Shown: positions 18,277 through 27,297, counted from the first letter of the stretch. The stretch is 64,000 nucleotides of DNA from DATBVX01 sp963724625 (GCA_963724625.1 CAVRVO010000013.1:496001-560000), one strand, 5' to 3'. The notes: generated from the letters alone by a model not told the origin. A program made the numbers and translations.

Positions 18277-19275
18277 ATGACCGCAGTTGGCCCCAAACAC
18301 AGCCGGCTCATCATTCTGGGCTCGGGACCTGCCGGCTATAGCGCTGCCGTCTACGCGGCGCGCGCCAATCGCAAGCCGCTGCTGATCACCGGTATCGAAC
18401 AAGGTGGTCAGCTGATGACCACGACCGACGTCGACAACTGGCCCGGGGATGTCGAAGGATTGCAGGGCCCGGCGCTCATGGAGCGCATGCGCAAGCACGC
18501 CGAGCGCTTTGCCACCGACATCGTGTTCGATCACATCAACGCGGTGGATCTCAAACGCCGTCCGTTTCATCTGCGCGGCGACAGCGGGACCTACAGCTGT
18601 GATGCCCTGATCATTGCGACCGGCGCTTCTGCGCGCTATCTGGGCCTGCCCTCTGAGGAGCAGTTCCGTGGCAAGGGAGTCTCGGCCTGTGCCACCTGTG
18701 ACGGGTTCTTCTACAAAGGCAAGAAGGTCGCGGTCGTCGGCGGTGGCAACACTGCGGTGGAAGAAGCGCTCTATCTCACGAACATCGCCTCGCACGTCAC
18801 GCTGGTGCACCGGCGCGACCGGCTGCGCGCCGAGAAGATCCTGCAGGACCGTTTGTTCGAACGCGAGCGCGCCGGCAAGGTTGCGATCCGCTGGAATCAC
18901 GTCGTGGAGGAAATCGTGGGTGACGAGTCGGGCGTGACCGGCCTTGATATCCAGACGAGTGACGGGCACACGAAGCACCGGCTGGCGCTTGATGGCGTCT
19001 TCATTGCCGTGGGACATACGCCCAACACGCAGCTTTTCGAAGGGCAACTCGACATGCGTGGCGGCTACATCACGGTCAAGTCAGGTGCCGAAGGCGATGC
19101 CACCGCGACAAGCGTGCCAGGTGTGTTCGCTGCGGGCGATGTCGCCGACCACGTCTATCGCCAGGCCGTGACTTCTGCAGGCACCGGTTGCATGGCGGCG
19201 CTCGATGCCGACAAGTACCTGGAACGCCTGGATGCGCACCCAACTGCGCGCCGAAGCGTGGCTCACGCGGAATAG
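18277..19275 (+). CDS. trxB: Thioredoxin-disulfide reductase
   Basis: FAD/NADPH flavoenzyme that reduces thioredoxin in the cytoplasm. The FAD-binding GSGPAGYSAAVYAAR, the NADPH-binding GGGNTAVEEALYL and the redox pair Cys138/Cys141 in ACATCDGFF are intact, and the C-terminal FAD motif FAAGDVADHVYRQ is present. 332 residues is normal. ATG 18277 is preceded by GAGGCG at proper distance. A GCCCGC-CGC-GCGGGC hairpin (19292-19306) follows the stop and may end or slow transcription before the next gene. Confidence 0.97.
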   Translation: MTAVGPKHSRLIILGSGPAGYSAAVYAARANRKPLLITGIEQGGQLMTTTDVDNWPGDVEGLQGPALMERMRKHAERFATDIVFDHINAVDLKRRPFHLRGDSGTYSCDALIIATGASARYLGLPSEEQFRGKGVSACATCDGFFYKGKKVAVVGGGNTAVEEALYLTNIASHVTLVHRRDRLRAEKILQDRLFERERAGKVAIRWNHVVEEIVGDESGVTGLDIQTSDGHTKHRLALDGVFIAVGHTPNTQLFEGQLDMRGGYITVKSGAEGDATATSVPGVFAAGDVADHVYRQAVTSAGTGCMAALDADKYLERLDAHPTARRSVAHAE

Positions 19276-19314
19276 CCACACGGCTCCCCTCGCCCGCCGC
19301 GCGGGCTACCTGCC

Positions 19315-20517
19315 ATGACTGCGCCACGCCCAAGCCCACCCTCACCGCAGTGTCGGTCACGGGTACTTTCCAGTATCGATGAGGTTGCACCGCAGGAGTG
19401 GAACGCTCTTTTGGGCGAAGACGCTTTCTTCCTGCGCCACGAATTCCTCGCGGCGCTCGAGCATCAGGCCTGCGTCGGCTCGCCGAGCGGCTGGACGCCT
19501 TGTCATTTCGTGCTCACGGACTTGCGCGGCCGCCTGCGCGCCGCGCTGCCTCTGTACCGTAAGCTCCATTCGTGGGGCGAGTTCGTGTTCGACTTTGCGT
19601 GGGCTCAGGCCTACGCGCGCAGCGGCCTGCAGTACTACCCCAAGCTCGTGGCCGCCGTGCCCTTCACACCCGCGAGCGGTCCACGCTTGCTCGCAGCGGC
19701 GGAGCCGGACCAGAAGCTTTGGCAACGCGAGCTCGTGCGGCTGGCGGTGGCGTGGGCGCGAGACGAGCGCAGTTCGTCGCTCCACGTGCTCTTTCCCGAC
19801 AAGGCGCAGGCGGACGAACTGTCGCACCAGGGTTTTCTGTTACGCCGTGATTGTCAGTTCCACTGGCACAACCACGGGTATCGCAGCTTCGAGGATTTTC
19901 TGGCCAGTTTCACGGCGCCGAAACGCAAGAAGGTCCGCCGTGAGCGTCGACGCGTCACCGACGCTGGAATTGAATTTCGCACACTGCGTGGCGGCGAGAT
20001 CGATCGATCCCTGTGGCAGACACTCTACGGCTTTCACGCCGACACGTTTCTGCGTCACGGCCATACGCCCTACCTGAGCCTGGGTTTCTTTCTCGAGCTC
20101 GCCGAGCGCCTGCCGGACAATGTCGTGGTCCAACTTGCCGTACATCGCTCGCTTCCCGTAGCGGCGGCAATCTGTTTTCGCAGCGAGAGCACCCTCTATG
20201 GCCGCTACTGGGGGGCAGCGCGCGACTTTCACAGCCTGCATTTCGAAACCTGCTATCACCAGGGCATCGAGTACTGCATCAGCGAGCGCCTCAAGCGCTT
20301 CGAGCCTGGAACGCAAGGCGAGCATAAGGTCAGTCGCGGCTTCGAGCCGACCCTGACGTGGTCTGCGCATTGGATTGCGCATCCACAGTTCGCACGCGCC
20401 ATCGCGGAGTATCTGCAGCGCGAAGGCGAAGCGATCGAGGGCTACGCTGCCGACGTCGATGCACACGTGCCCTATCGACGAACCGCTGAGGGAGGCGTCG
20501 CCGAACGCGGATCGTGA
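19315..20517 (+). CDS. DUF482/COG3146 GNAT-fold acyltransferase-like protein
   Basis: A 400-residue protein of the DUF482 (FemAB/GNAT-like) family, usually found just upstream of aat in gammaproteobacteria. Family features are FDFAWAQAYARSGLQYYPKL, the basic KRKKVRRERR, LYGRYWGA, and the C-terminal FEPGTQGEHKVSRGFEPTLT with THSAHWI-like TWSAHWIAHPQF. The family is sometimes labelled a peptidoglycan-biosynthesis protein because of its FemAB resemblance, but the substrate is unknown. The stop overlaps the GTG start of aat, so the two are co-translated, which hints at a role involving an aminoacyl-tRNA donor (inference). Confidence 0.85.
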   Translation: MTAPRPSPPSPQCRSRVLSSIDEVAPQEWNALLGEDAFFLRHEFLAALEHQACVGSPSGWTPCHFVLTDLRGRLRAALPLYRKLHSWGEFVFDFAWAQAYARSGLQYYPKLVAAVPFTPASGPRLLAAAEPDQKLWQRELVRLAVAWARDERSSSLHVLFPDKAQADELSHQGFLLRRDCQFHWHNHGYRSFEDFLASFTAPKRKKVRRERRRVTDAGIEFRTLRGGEIDRSLWQTLYGFHADTFLRHGHTPYLSLGFFLELAERLPDNVVVQLAVHRSLPVAAAICFRSESTLYGRYWGAARDFHSLHFETCYHQGIEYCISERLKRFEPGTQGEHKVSRGFEPTLTWSAHWIAHPQFARAIAEYLQREGEAIEGYAADVDAHVPYRRTAEGGVAERGS

Positions 20518-21218
20518 GTCCGATCTACTGGTTGAGTCGCGAGGAGGCGCCCTGGTTTCCTCCGGTATCGGAAGCGCTCAGGGAACCAGACGGCCTGCTC
20601 GCGGCCGGCGGTGATCTGACTCCGCAGCGGCTGATCGCCGCGTACGAGCGCGGGATATTTCCGTGGTACTGCGTCGGCCAGCCAGTGCTGTGGTGGTCGC
20701 CTGATCCACGCGCGGTGCTCTACCCCGAGGAACTGCGCATCTCGCGCAGCTTGCGCAAGCGCGCTCGTAACAGCGGCGTGGTGACGCGTCTCGATTCGAG
20801 CTTCGGCGCGGTGATCCGCGCGTGCGCGGCGCCGCGCTCACCTGAGATCGGGACCTGGCTTACCGAGGAAATGATCGTCGCGTATCAGCAGTTGCATGCG
20901 CTCGGCTACGCACACAGCGTTGAAAGCTGGCTCGGCGACGAGCTGGTGGGTGGCCTCTATGGAGTCTGTCTTGGCCGCGTTTTTTTCGGTGAGTCGATGT
21001 TCAGCAGAAAAACCGATGCTTCGAAGATCGCGCTGATGCAACTGGTGGACGAGTGCCGCCGCCGCGACATCGTGCTCATCGATTGCCAGGTTGTCTCGGA
21101 GCACCTGAGTCGCCTTGGCAGCCGGGCGATCGGCCGCGAAGCGTTTCTCGCCACCCTGAAACAGCACTGCCAACCCCATCAGCCCAGTCATTGGACAATA
21201 ACCGAATCAGCGAGTTAG
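20514..21218 (+). CDS. aat: Leucyl/phenylalanyl-tRNA-protein transferase
   Basis: Transfers Leu or Phe from tRNA to N-terminal Arg or Lys of proteins, marking them for ClpAP degradation in the N-end rule pathway. Conserved blocks PDGLLAAGGDLTPQRL, YERGIFPWY, LWWSPDPRAVL, SVESWLGDELVGGLYG and FFGESMFSR are all present. 234 residues is standard. The start is GTG 20514, overlapping the preceding stop. Confidence 0.96.
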   Translation: MSPIYWLSREEAPWFPPVSEALREPDGLLAAGGDLTPQRLIAAYERGIFPWYCVGQPVLWWSPDPRAVLYPEELRISRSLRKRARNSGVVTRLDSSFGAVIRACAAPRSPEIGTWLTEEMIVAYQQLHALGYAHSVESWLGDELVGGLYGVCLGRVFFGESMFSRKTDASKIALMQLVDECRRRDIVLIDCQVVSEHLSRLGSRAIGREAFLATLKQHCQPHQPSHWTITESAS

Positions 21219-21248
21219 GGCGTCTCCGGTCCGCGACTGAGCGACCCC

Positions 21249-21276
21249 TGTACAGACACAGGTCGGCCGGTATAAT
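21249..21276 (+). promoter_or_regulatory. Sigma-70 promoter of dksA-gluQ
   Basis: A perfect -10 TATAAT (21271-21276) lies 16 bp from a -35-like TGTACA (21249-21254). The GC-rich discriminator CGCGCCC follows, a feature of stringently controlled promoters. The start codon of dksA is about 27 nt beyond the predicted transcription start, with GGAGG at 21299-21303 as ribosome-binding site. Confidence 0.65.
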
Positions 21277-21309
21277 CGCGCCCTCTTTTTAAGCCTTGCG
21301 GAGGCCCTG

Positions 21310-22098
21310 ATGCCTGCGAAACGAGCGCCGGCAAAGACGAAAGCGAAGAAGGTTGCACCCCGAAAAGCGGCTCCCGCGAAGGCGAGTGCGCACGTCAAGG
21401 CCAAGGCGCGCATCAAGGCGCACTCAGCAGCACGTGCGGCACCCGTCAAGAAGGCGGCGCCAGCCAAGAAGCAGGCAACCAGTTCGCCCACGCGCTCACA
21501 TGCAGCAGTGACTCGTCTCACGCCATCGCCGCGACCGGCGATAGATCTGAAGCCTGGACGTCCGCGTCCGCCAACAGGCGCGACCTTCGAGCCGATTCTG
21601 CCACGAACGGTGCAACCGCTCGTGTCGGGGGACGGTGACGATGACGTTGGCGATACCAACTTGCTTGCCGGGCCGCGCAATGTACAGCCGTACATTGCCA
21701 AGCGCGGCGAGCAGTACATGAACAAGGAACAGCTCGAGCACTTCCGCAACATCTTGTTCACCTGGAAGCGCGATCTGATGGTGGAAGTCGATCGCACCGT
21801 GCTGCACATGAAGGACGAGGCCGCCAATTTTCCGGACCCGAATGACCGCGCCACGCAGGAATCTGAGTTCAGCCTGGAGCTGCGTACGCGCGATCGAGAG
21901 CGCAAGCTGATTCGCAAGATCGAAGAAGCACTGATGCGGATCGAGGACGGCAGTTACGGCTACTGCCTGGAGACCGGCGAGGAAATTGGCATCAAGCGGC
22001 TGGAGGCACGCCCGGTGGCAACATTGTGCGTCGAGGCCCAGGAGCGTCGCGAGCGTCGTGAGCGTCAGTACGGCGACCGGGACGATCGCTACCGCTAA
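21310..22098 (+). CDS. dksA: DksA-type RNA polymerase-binding factor with long basic tail and incomplete zinc site
   Basis: DksA binds the secondary channel of RNA polymerase and, with ppGpp, adjusts transcription in starvation. The coiled-coil tip motif DPNDRAT (Asp176, Asp179, Ala181) and the core QESEFSLELRTRDRERKLI are canonical. The globular domain departs: the zinc quartet reads Cys219, Thr222, Cys240, Ala243, so only two of the four cysteines remain, the same pattern as zinc-independent DksA2-type proteins. An unusual N-terminal extension of about 130 residues precedes the core; its first ~55 residues are Ala/Lys/Pro-rich, histone-like. The total is 262 residues against about 150 in E. 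coli. It has its own promoter and overlaps gluQ downstream. Confidence 0.92.
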   Translation: MPAKRAPAKTKAKKVAPRKAAPAKASAHVKAKARIKAHSAARAAPVKKAAPAKKQATSSPTRSHAAVTRLTPSPRPAIDLKPGRPRPPTGATFEPILPRTVQPLVSGDGDDDVGDTNLLAGPRNVQPYIAKRGEQYMNKEQLEHFRNILFTWKRDLMVEVDRTVLHMKDEAANFPDPNDRATQESEFSLELRTRDRERKLIRKIEEALMRIEDGSYGYCLETGEEIGIKRLEARPVATLCVEAQERRERRERQYGDRDDRYR

Positions 22099-23005
22099 GT
22101 CAGTTTATCGGGGCCGGTTCGCCCCTTCTCCAACCGGCCCACTGCACCTCGGCTCGCTACTCACCGCCGCAGGCAGCTACCTGCAGGCCCGCGCCGCGGG
22201 CGGTGAGTGGCTGCTCAGGATCGAAGATCTCGATACCCCGCGCGTAGTTCCAGGCGCCGCAGACGAAATCCTGCGCACCCTGGAGCAATTCGGCTTCGAG
22301 TGGGACGGCGAGATCGTACGCCAAAGCGCACGCACCGATCTGTACCAGGCTTCGCTTGCCAGGCTCGATGCAGCGGGCGCGTGTTTTACCTGCTCCTGCA
22401 GCCGCAGGGAGCTTGCCGCCCTGCAGACCATGATCATGGCCGAGGAAGACTCCTTCTACGCCGGTACTTGCCGCAACGGCCCCCAGCACGTCGATCGTGC
22501 CCTCGCAGTGCGCTTTCGCGCCGCTGATTCGGCCATCGAATTCGAGGATGAGTTGCAGGGTCGCCTGGTGCAAAACGTCGGGCAGAGTCTCGGTGACTTC
22601 ATCATCCGGCGCCGCGACGGGCTGTTCGCCTACCAGCTTGCTGTCGTCGTCGACGATGCCGATCAACAGGTAACGCAGGTGGTACGCGGCTCCGACCTGC
22701 TGAGCAACACCCCGCGCCAGATTCTCCTGCAGCAAGCGCTGCAGTTAGCGCACCCCCGCTACATGCACCTGCCGCTGCTCACCGAAACGGACGGACGCAA
22801 GCTCTCCAAATCGCACCATGCGGTTGCGGCTATGACGACTCAGCCTTCCATCACTTTGCATCGAGCCCTGTGCTGGCTGAGACAGCAGCCGCCTCCGGAG
22901 CTGGCTCATGTCTCGACGCGCGAACTCTGGTCCTGGGCGATCCGGGCGTGGAATCCCAAGCCACTACGCAATGTGCGCGAGATTCGACTGGACACGTTCG
23001 AGTGA
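22058..23005 (+). CDS. gluQ: Glutamyl-Q tRNA(Asp) synthetase
   Basis: Attaches glutamate to queuosine at position 34 of tRNA-Asp; a truncated GluRS paralogue lacking the anticodon domain. The class I signature is GRFAPSPTGPLHLGSL, the KMSKS loop reads KLSKS, and the zinc-binding segment has CFTCSCSR plus a later Tyr and Cys (SFYAGTC). No ATG exists near the conserved start; GTG 22058, inside the 3' end of dksA, is the best candidate and gives 315 residues. The dksA-gluQ pairing is conserved in gammaproteobacteria, with gluQ expression depending on read-through from dksA. Confidence 0.93.
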   Translation: MSVSTATGTIATAKSVYRGRFAPSPTGPLHLGSLLTAAGSYLQARAAGGEWLLRIEDLDTPRVVPGAADEILRTLEQFGFEWDGEIVRQSARTDLYQASLARLDAAGACFTCSCSRRELAALQTMIMAEEDSFYAGTCRNGPQHVDRALAVRFRAADSAIEFEDELQGRLVQNVGQSLGDFIIRRRDGLFAYQLAVVVDDADQQVTQVVRGSDLLSNTPRQILLQQALQLAHPRYMHLPLLTETDGRKLSKSHHAVAAMTTQPSITLHRALCWLRQQPPPELAHVSTRELWSWAIRAWNPKPLRNVREIRLDTFE

Positions 23006-23127
23006 CAGATTTGGGTCCGCGGCGCGGATGGATTATCGTAGGCACCTAAAACGTGCGCCGCCTGCCCGGGCGGTCAAATGCCGATCAACGGTGTGCCGCC
23101 CGGACTCTCGCCCGGGAGTACCTTGAG

Positions 23128-23646
23128 ATGAGCGAACCGCGAGTCATCAAGAAATATCCGAATCGTCGTCTGTACGACACCGTAGAGAGTCGCTACATCA
23201 CGCTGGCCGATATCCGCCGCCTGGTGCTCGACAAGATCGACTTCGTGGTGATCGACAAGAAGAGTCAGGAGGACATCACCCGCAGCATCCTGCTGCAGGT
23301 GATCGCGGAGCAGGAGCACCAGGGCGAGCCCCTGATGAGCCAGGATTTCCTGTCACAGGTGATTCGTTCCTATGGCGGGGCGATGCAGGGATTCGTCGGC
23401 AGCTACCTGGAACAGAGCCTGAAACTCTTCATGAGCCAGCAGCAACAGGTGCGCGACCGCGTGAAGAGCATGGTGGGCGTGGATCCGATTGAGACCGTTG
23501 CCAGCCTCGCACAAAAGAACTATGCGCGCTGGCGATCGGTGCAGGAGGACATCTTCAAGGCTCTGATGAACGCCACCGGTCGCGCCCGTGCCGAGGTCGA
23601 CGAAGCAGACAGTGGTGGCGATCACAAGCAACCGCCCGCCGCGTAG
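23128..23646 (+). CDS. phaR: Polyhydroxyalkanoate synthesis repressor PhaR
   Basis: A 172-residue regulator that senses PHA granules and represses phasin genes. The N-terminal DNA-binding PHB_acc_N domain is obvious (IKKYPNRRLYDTVESRYITL, ending by about residue 65), followed by the PHB_acc motif ITRSILLQVIAEQE. ATG 23128 is used because the conserved domain begins six residues later and GGGAG lies upstream. No phaC or phasin gene is in the window. Its stop is immediately followed by a large palindrome. Confidence 0.93.
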   Translation: MSEPRVIKKYPNRRLYDTVESRYITLADIRRLVLDKIDFVVIDKKSQEDITRSILLQVIAEQEHQGEPLMSQDFLSQVIRSYGGAMQGFVGSYLEQSLKLFMSQQQQVRDRVKSMVGVDPIETVASLAQKNYARWRSVQEDIFKALMNATGRARAEVDEADSGGDHKQPPAA

Positions 23647-23800
23647 AGTGTGTCTGGCTTGGGAGCTTCATCCCCGAGCCCGTTCGGATTTGATCGAGTT
23701 CAACGACACGATACGGTTCAGCGCGAACGGCAAACGTCGTTACCCCGCGGTGTATCGTTCGTGTCGGGCTGGGAGATGAAGGTCCCAAGCCAGACACACT
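23647..23800. repeat. 154-bp quasi-palindrome with 36-bp inverted repeats between phaR and pnp
   Basis: The left arm (23647-23682) and right arm (23765-23800) are inverted copies with 33 of 36 positions matching; the outermost 18 bp are identical (AGTGTGTCTGGCTTGGGA). Further inward, ACACGATAC and GTATCGTT continue the pairing imperfectly. The element begins at the base after the phaR stop and ends four bases before the pnp stop. It may be a bidirectional terminator for the converging genes or a miniature inverted-repeat element. No second copy was noticed elsewhere in the window. Confidence 0.8.
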
Positions 23801-23804
23801 GCCC

Positions 23805-25889
23805 TCAGCCGACGTTGCGCATACTCAGGCGGATGCGGCCCTGGCGGTCCACCTCGAGCACTTTCACCTTGATCACATCGCCTTCCTTGAGCTTGTCGCT
23901 GACCCGTTCGACACGTTCGTCGGAGATCTGCGAGATGTGCACCAGGCCGTCCTTGCCGGGAAGGATGGTCACGAAGGCGCCAAAGTCCATCAACCGCGCA
24001 ACCTTGCCCTCGTAGATCTGGCCGACTTCCACGTCGGCGGTGATCAGGGCGATGCGTCTTTGCGCTTCACGTCCCGAAGCCCCATCGACGGACGCAATAC
24101 GCACGGTGCCGTCGTTTTCGATGTCGATGGTCGTGCCGGTCTCCTCGGTGATGCCGCGAATCACGGCGCCACCCTTGCCGATGACCTCGCGGATCTTCTC
24201 CGGATCGATCTTCATCGTGATGATGGTGGGCGCCCACTCGGACATGTCGGCGCGCGGTGCACTGAGCACAGCATTCATCTTGTCGAGAATATGCAGCCGG
24301 GCTTCCCGCGCCTGTGCGAGCGCCACCTGCATGATCTCCCGCGTGATGCCATTGATCTTGATGTCCATCTGCAGCGCCGTGACACCATCCTTCGTGCCGG
24401 CAACCTTGAAGTCCATGTCGCCAAGGTGGTCTTCGTCGCCGAGGATGTCGGTCAACACCTGGAAGCGCTCGCCTTCCTTGACCAGACCCATCGCAACACC
24501 CGCCACAGCCGCCTTGATCGGCACCCCTGCATCCATGAGCGCGAGACTCGATCCGCACACGCTCGCCATCGAACTCGAGCCGTTTGACTCGAGAATTTCC
24601 GACACGACGCGGATTACGTACGGGAACGTGGTCATGTCCGGCATTACCGCCTGGACACCGCGACGGGCCAGATTGCCGTGGCCGATCTCGCGGCGCTTCG
24701 GTCCGGTCATCATGCCGGTCTCTCCAACCGAGAACGGCGGGAAGTTGTAGTGAAGCATGAAGGGTTCTTTGCGCTCGCCCTCGAGCGCATCGATAATTTG
24801 CGCATCGCGCCCGACGCCGAGAGTCGTTACGACCAGTGCCTGCGTCTCGCCCCGCGTGAACAGCGCCGACCCGTGGGTACGCGGCAGCACTCCGGTCTTG
24901 ACCGTGATGGGCCTGACGGTGCGGCTGTCGCGACCGTCGATGCGCGGCTTGCCCTCCAGAATGCGGTTGCGAACGATGCGGCTTTCCAGGCGAAACAGCT
25001 CATCGTTGATGGCATCGCCCTTCCACTTCGCGTTCTCACCTACCGCGAGTGCCGCGACTGCGGCGGCCTTGATCTCCGCAACACGTCCGTAGCGCTGCTG
25101 CTTTTCGGTGATCTGGTAGGCCTGGGTCAAGGCTGATTCGGCGTGTGACGCCACGGCGCTCTGCAATTCGGTGTGGGCTGCCGCGGGCTGCCAGTTCCAT
25201 TTCGCCTTGCCCGCCTCGCTCACCAGCTCGTTGATGGCACGGATTGCTACCTGCATCTGCTCGTGGCCGAACACGACCGCACCAAGCATCACCTCTTCCG
25301 AGAGACCCTTGGCTGCTGATTCCACCATCAGTACCGCTTCGGCAGTGCCCGCGACCACGAGGTCGAGCTGCGATTCCTGCAGCTGTGTACGCGTCGGGTT
25401 CAAGAGGTACTTGCCGTCCTTGTAGCCGACCTTGGCAGCACCGATCGGGCCGTTGAACGGCATCCCACTCAGGGCCAGCGCCGCCGAGGCGCCCAGCAAC
25501 GCGGGAATATCGGAATCGACGTCGGGGTTCAGTGACAGGACCGTGGCCACGACCTGCACTTCGTTATTGAAGCCATCCGGAAACAGCGGTCGTATCGGGC
25601 GATCGATCAACCGCGACGTGAGGGTCTCCTTCTCCGAGGGTCGCCCTTCTCGTTTGAAGAAGCCGCCCGGAATGCGCCCCGCAGCATAGGTCTTTTCCTG
25701 GTAGTTGACGGTGAGGGGAAAGAAATCACGGCCTTCCACCGCGGTCTTCTGTCCCACCGCGGTCACGAGGACCACGGTGTCCGCCACGCTGACAAGGGCT
25801 GATGCGTCCGCTTGTCGGGCTACTTCGCCGGTTTCGATGCTGACGGTATGTTCGCCAAATGCAAAAGTCTTCTTAATAGCTGCGCTCAC
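23805..25889 (-). CDS. pnp: Polyribonucleotide nucleotidyltransferase (PNPase)
   Basis: 3'-5' phosphorolytic exoribonuclease, core of the RNA degradosome. Two RNase PH domains (FKREGRPSEKETLTSRLIDR in the first; GVLPRTHGSALFTRGETQAL in the second), an all-alpha linker, then KH (EVIGKGGAVIRGITEETG) and S1 (GQIYEGKVARLMDFGAFV) domains are read in order. From GTG 25889 the protein is 694 residues, the usual size; an in-frame start further upstream would add residues absent from the family. It follows rpsO on the same strand after about 70 bp. Confidence 0.97.
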   Translation of the reverse strand: MSAAIKKTFAFGEHTVSIETGEVARQADASALVSVADTVVLVTAVGQKTAVEGRDFFPLTVNYQEKTYAAGRIPGGFFKREGRPSEKETLTSRLIDRPIRPLFPDGFNNEVQVVATVLSLNPDVDSDIPALLGASAALALSGMPFNGPIGAAKVGYKDGKYLLNPTRTQLQESQLDLVVAGTAEAVLMVESAAKGLSEEVMLGAVVFGHEQMQVAIRAINELVSEAGKAKWNWQPAAAHTELQSAVASHAESALTQAYQITEKQQRYGRVAEIKAAAVAALAVGENAKWKGDAINDELFRLESRIVRNRILEGKPRIDGRDSRTVRPITVKTGVLPRTHGSALFTRGETQALVVTTLGVGRDAQIIDALEGERKEPFMLHYNFPPFSVGETGMMTGPKRREIGHGNLARRGVQAVMPDMTTFPYVIRVVSEILESNGSSSMASVCGSSLALMDAGVPIKAAVAGVAMGLVKEGERFQVLTDILGDEDHLGDMDFKVAGTKDGVTALQMDIKINGITREIMQVALAQAREARLHILDKMNAVLSAPRADMSEWAPTIITMKIDPEKIREVIGKGGAVIRGITEETGTTIDIENDGTVRIASVDGASGREAQRRIALITADVEVGQIYEGKVARLMDFGAFVTILPGKDGLVHISQISDERVERVSDKLKEGDVIKVKVLEVDRQGRIRLSMRNVG

Positions 25890-25959
25890 GCTGCCTGCCT
25901 TAGGGGGATGAATGGGGTGCGGATATCCTTTCGCGGGCGCCACCACGGGCGCGCCGGCC

Positions 25960-26229
25960 TCAGCGCCGCAGACCGAGGCGTTCTACGACGGCCTGATACT
26001 TCTCTGGCGCGCTGTCCTTGAGATAGTCGAGGAGCTTGCGTCGCTGATTGACCATCTTGAGCAGTCCGCGACGCGAGGCGTGGTCAGCCTTGTGCGTCGT
26101 GAAATGATCGCCGAGCCCGTTGATGCGCTGGGAGAGCAAAGCGATTTGAACTTCGGGCGATCCGGTGTCCTTCGCGCTGCGCCGGTGCTGCGCGACGATG
26201 CCGCTTTTCTGCTGGCTATTCAGTGACAT
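25960..26229 (-). CDS. rpsO: 30S ribosomal protein S15
   Basis: Primary 16S rRNA-binding protein of the small-subunit platform. The 89-residue protein shows the family signature HKADHASRRGLLKMVNQRRK and the N-terminal GSPEVQIALLSQRINGLGDH. It lies in the conserved order truB-rpsO-pnp. AAGGCC lies just upstream of the ATG. Confidence 0.98.
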   Translation of the reverse strand: MSLNSQQKSGIVAQHRRSAKDTGSPEVQIALLSQRINGLGDHFTTHKADHASRRGLLKMVNQRRKLLDYLKDSAPEKYQAVVERLGLRR

Positions 26230-26355
26230 TGGCCTTGATTCCTCAACACTTTTTCCATGGTCCTTTTATGAGGCCGCGCATTCTACCCGGTGACCTGCAG
26301 TGCCACAAGCTGAGCCCGGCTGCCGACAAGAGATTCGCCAGCCCGGAGCCGCGGG

Positions 26356-27288
26356 TCAACAAGAACTGGCTACGATGCGATCGCGCTGGTTCGCGATCAG
26401 GCGCCTCGGCGCCAGCCGCCCTTGCGCGTCCTGCTGTGCAATCCCCAGAAATTCTCCCGCAGGCCCGTAGATCCTGACGTTTCCTTCGCCCTGAGTGCCG
26501 GCGTGCTGCTCGAGAACCTGTCCATCCAGCATGCGCCTCGCGGCGTCGGCATCGAGATCCACCCGCGGCCAGCTCTGAATACCCCGATCCAGCGGCAACA
26601 ACCAACGCTGCAGTCCGGCTGAATCTGCGGCGCTCGCCTGTAGCTCCTCAATCGTCACCATGGACTCGCCGTGGAAGGGCTCGACCCACAGACGCCGCAG
26701 GTGGTCGATGTAACCATAGGTTCCGAGGGCGGCTGCCAGGTCCTGGCCGAGCGTGCGGACGTACGTACCTTTGGAACAGGTCACCTGCAGCGTGAGGCTG
26801 CTCTCGTCCAATTCGAGCAGCTCGAAGCAGTCGATTTCAATGCTACGCGGCGCGCGCTCCACCTCGATGCCTCGCCGTGCCAATTCATAAAGCCGAGCTC
26901 CCTGGTGTCGGAGCGCTGAATGCATTGGGGGGATTTGCTGGTGCCGGCCGATGAATGCAGTCAATTGGCTCTGCAACGCCTCACGCGCCAGCTGTGGTAC
27001 GGGTTGCCTGCTGACAATTTCGCCTTCCAGGTCGCCGGTGGTGGTCTGAATACCGAGATGCAACCGAAACTGATAACACTTGCGTCCCGCCAGCATCGGG
27101 CCCGCGAGCTTCGTGGCCTCGCCAAGGCAGATCGGCAACATCCCGCTCGCCAGCGGATCGAGGCTTCCGCCATGCCCCGCTTTGCGGGCACGGAATACGC
27201 GCTTCACCTGTTGCAGGGCCGCGTTCGAGCTTAGCCCGGTCGCCTTGTCGAGCAGGACGATGCCGTCAATGGAATGCCAGGGCAGCAA
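26356..27288 (-). CDS. truB: tRNA pseudouridine-55 synthase TruB
   Basis: Makes pseudouridine 55 in the T-loop of tRNAs. The catalytic Asp44 lies in AGHGGSLDPLASGMLP; the KCYQFRLHLGIQTTTGD and CSKGTYVRTLGQDL motifs are intact and a PUA-like C-terminal domain follows. The 310-residue protein starts at TTG 27288, nine bases after the rbfA stop, with no ATG in reach. About 125 bp separate it from rpsO; that gap holds no gene. Confidence 0.96.
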   Translation of the reverse strand: MLPWHSIDGIVLLDKATGLSSNAALQQVKRVFRARKAGHGGSLDPLASGMLPICLGEATKLAGPMLAGRKCYQFRLHLGIQTTTGDLEGEIVSRQPVPQLAREALQSQLTAFIGRHQQIPPMHSALRHQGARLYELARRGIEVERAPRSIEIDCFELLELDESSLTLQVTCSKGTYVRTLGQDLAAALGTYGYIDHLRRLWVEPFHGESMVTIEELQASAADSAGLQRWLLPLDRGIQSWPRVDLDADAARRMLDGQVLEQHAGTQGEGNVRIYGPAGEFLGIAQQDAQGRLAPRRLIANQRDRIVASSC

Positions 27289-27297
27289 CCGACCGCC

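Noticed and set aside
23647..23800. An integron attC site or REP element
   Set aside because: The ends lack the GTTRRRY/RYYYAAC core sites and the size and symmetry do not fit REP units.
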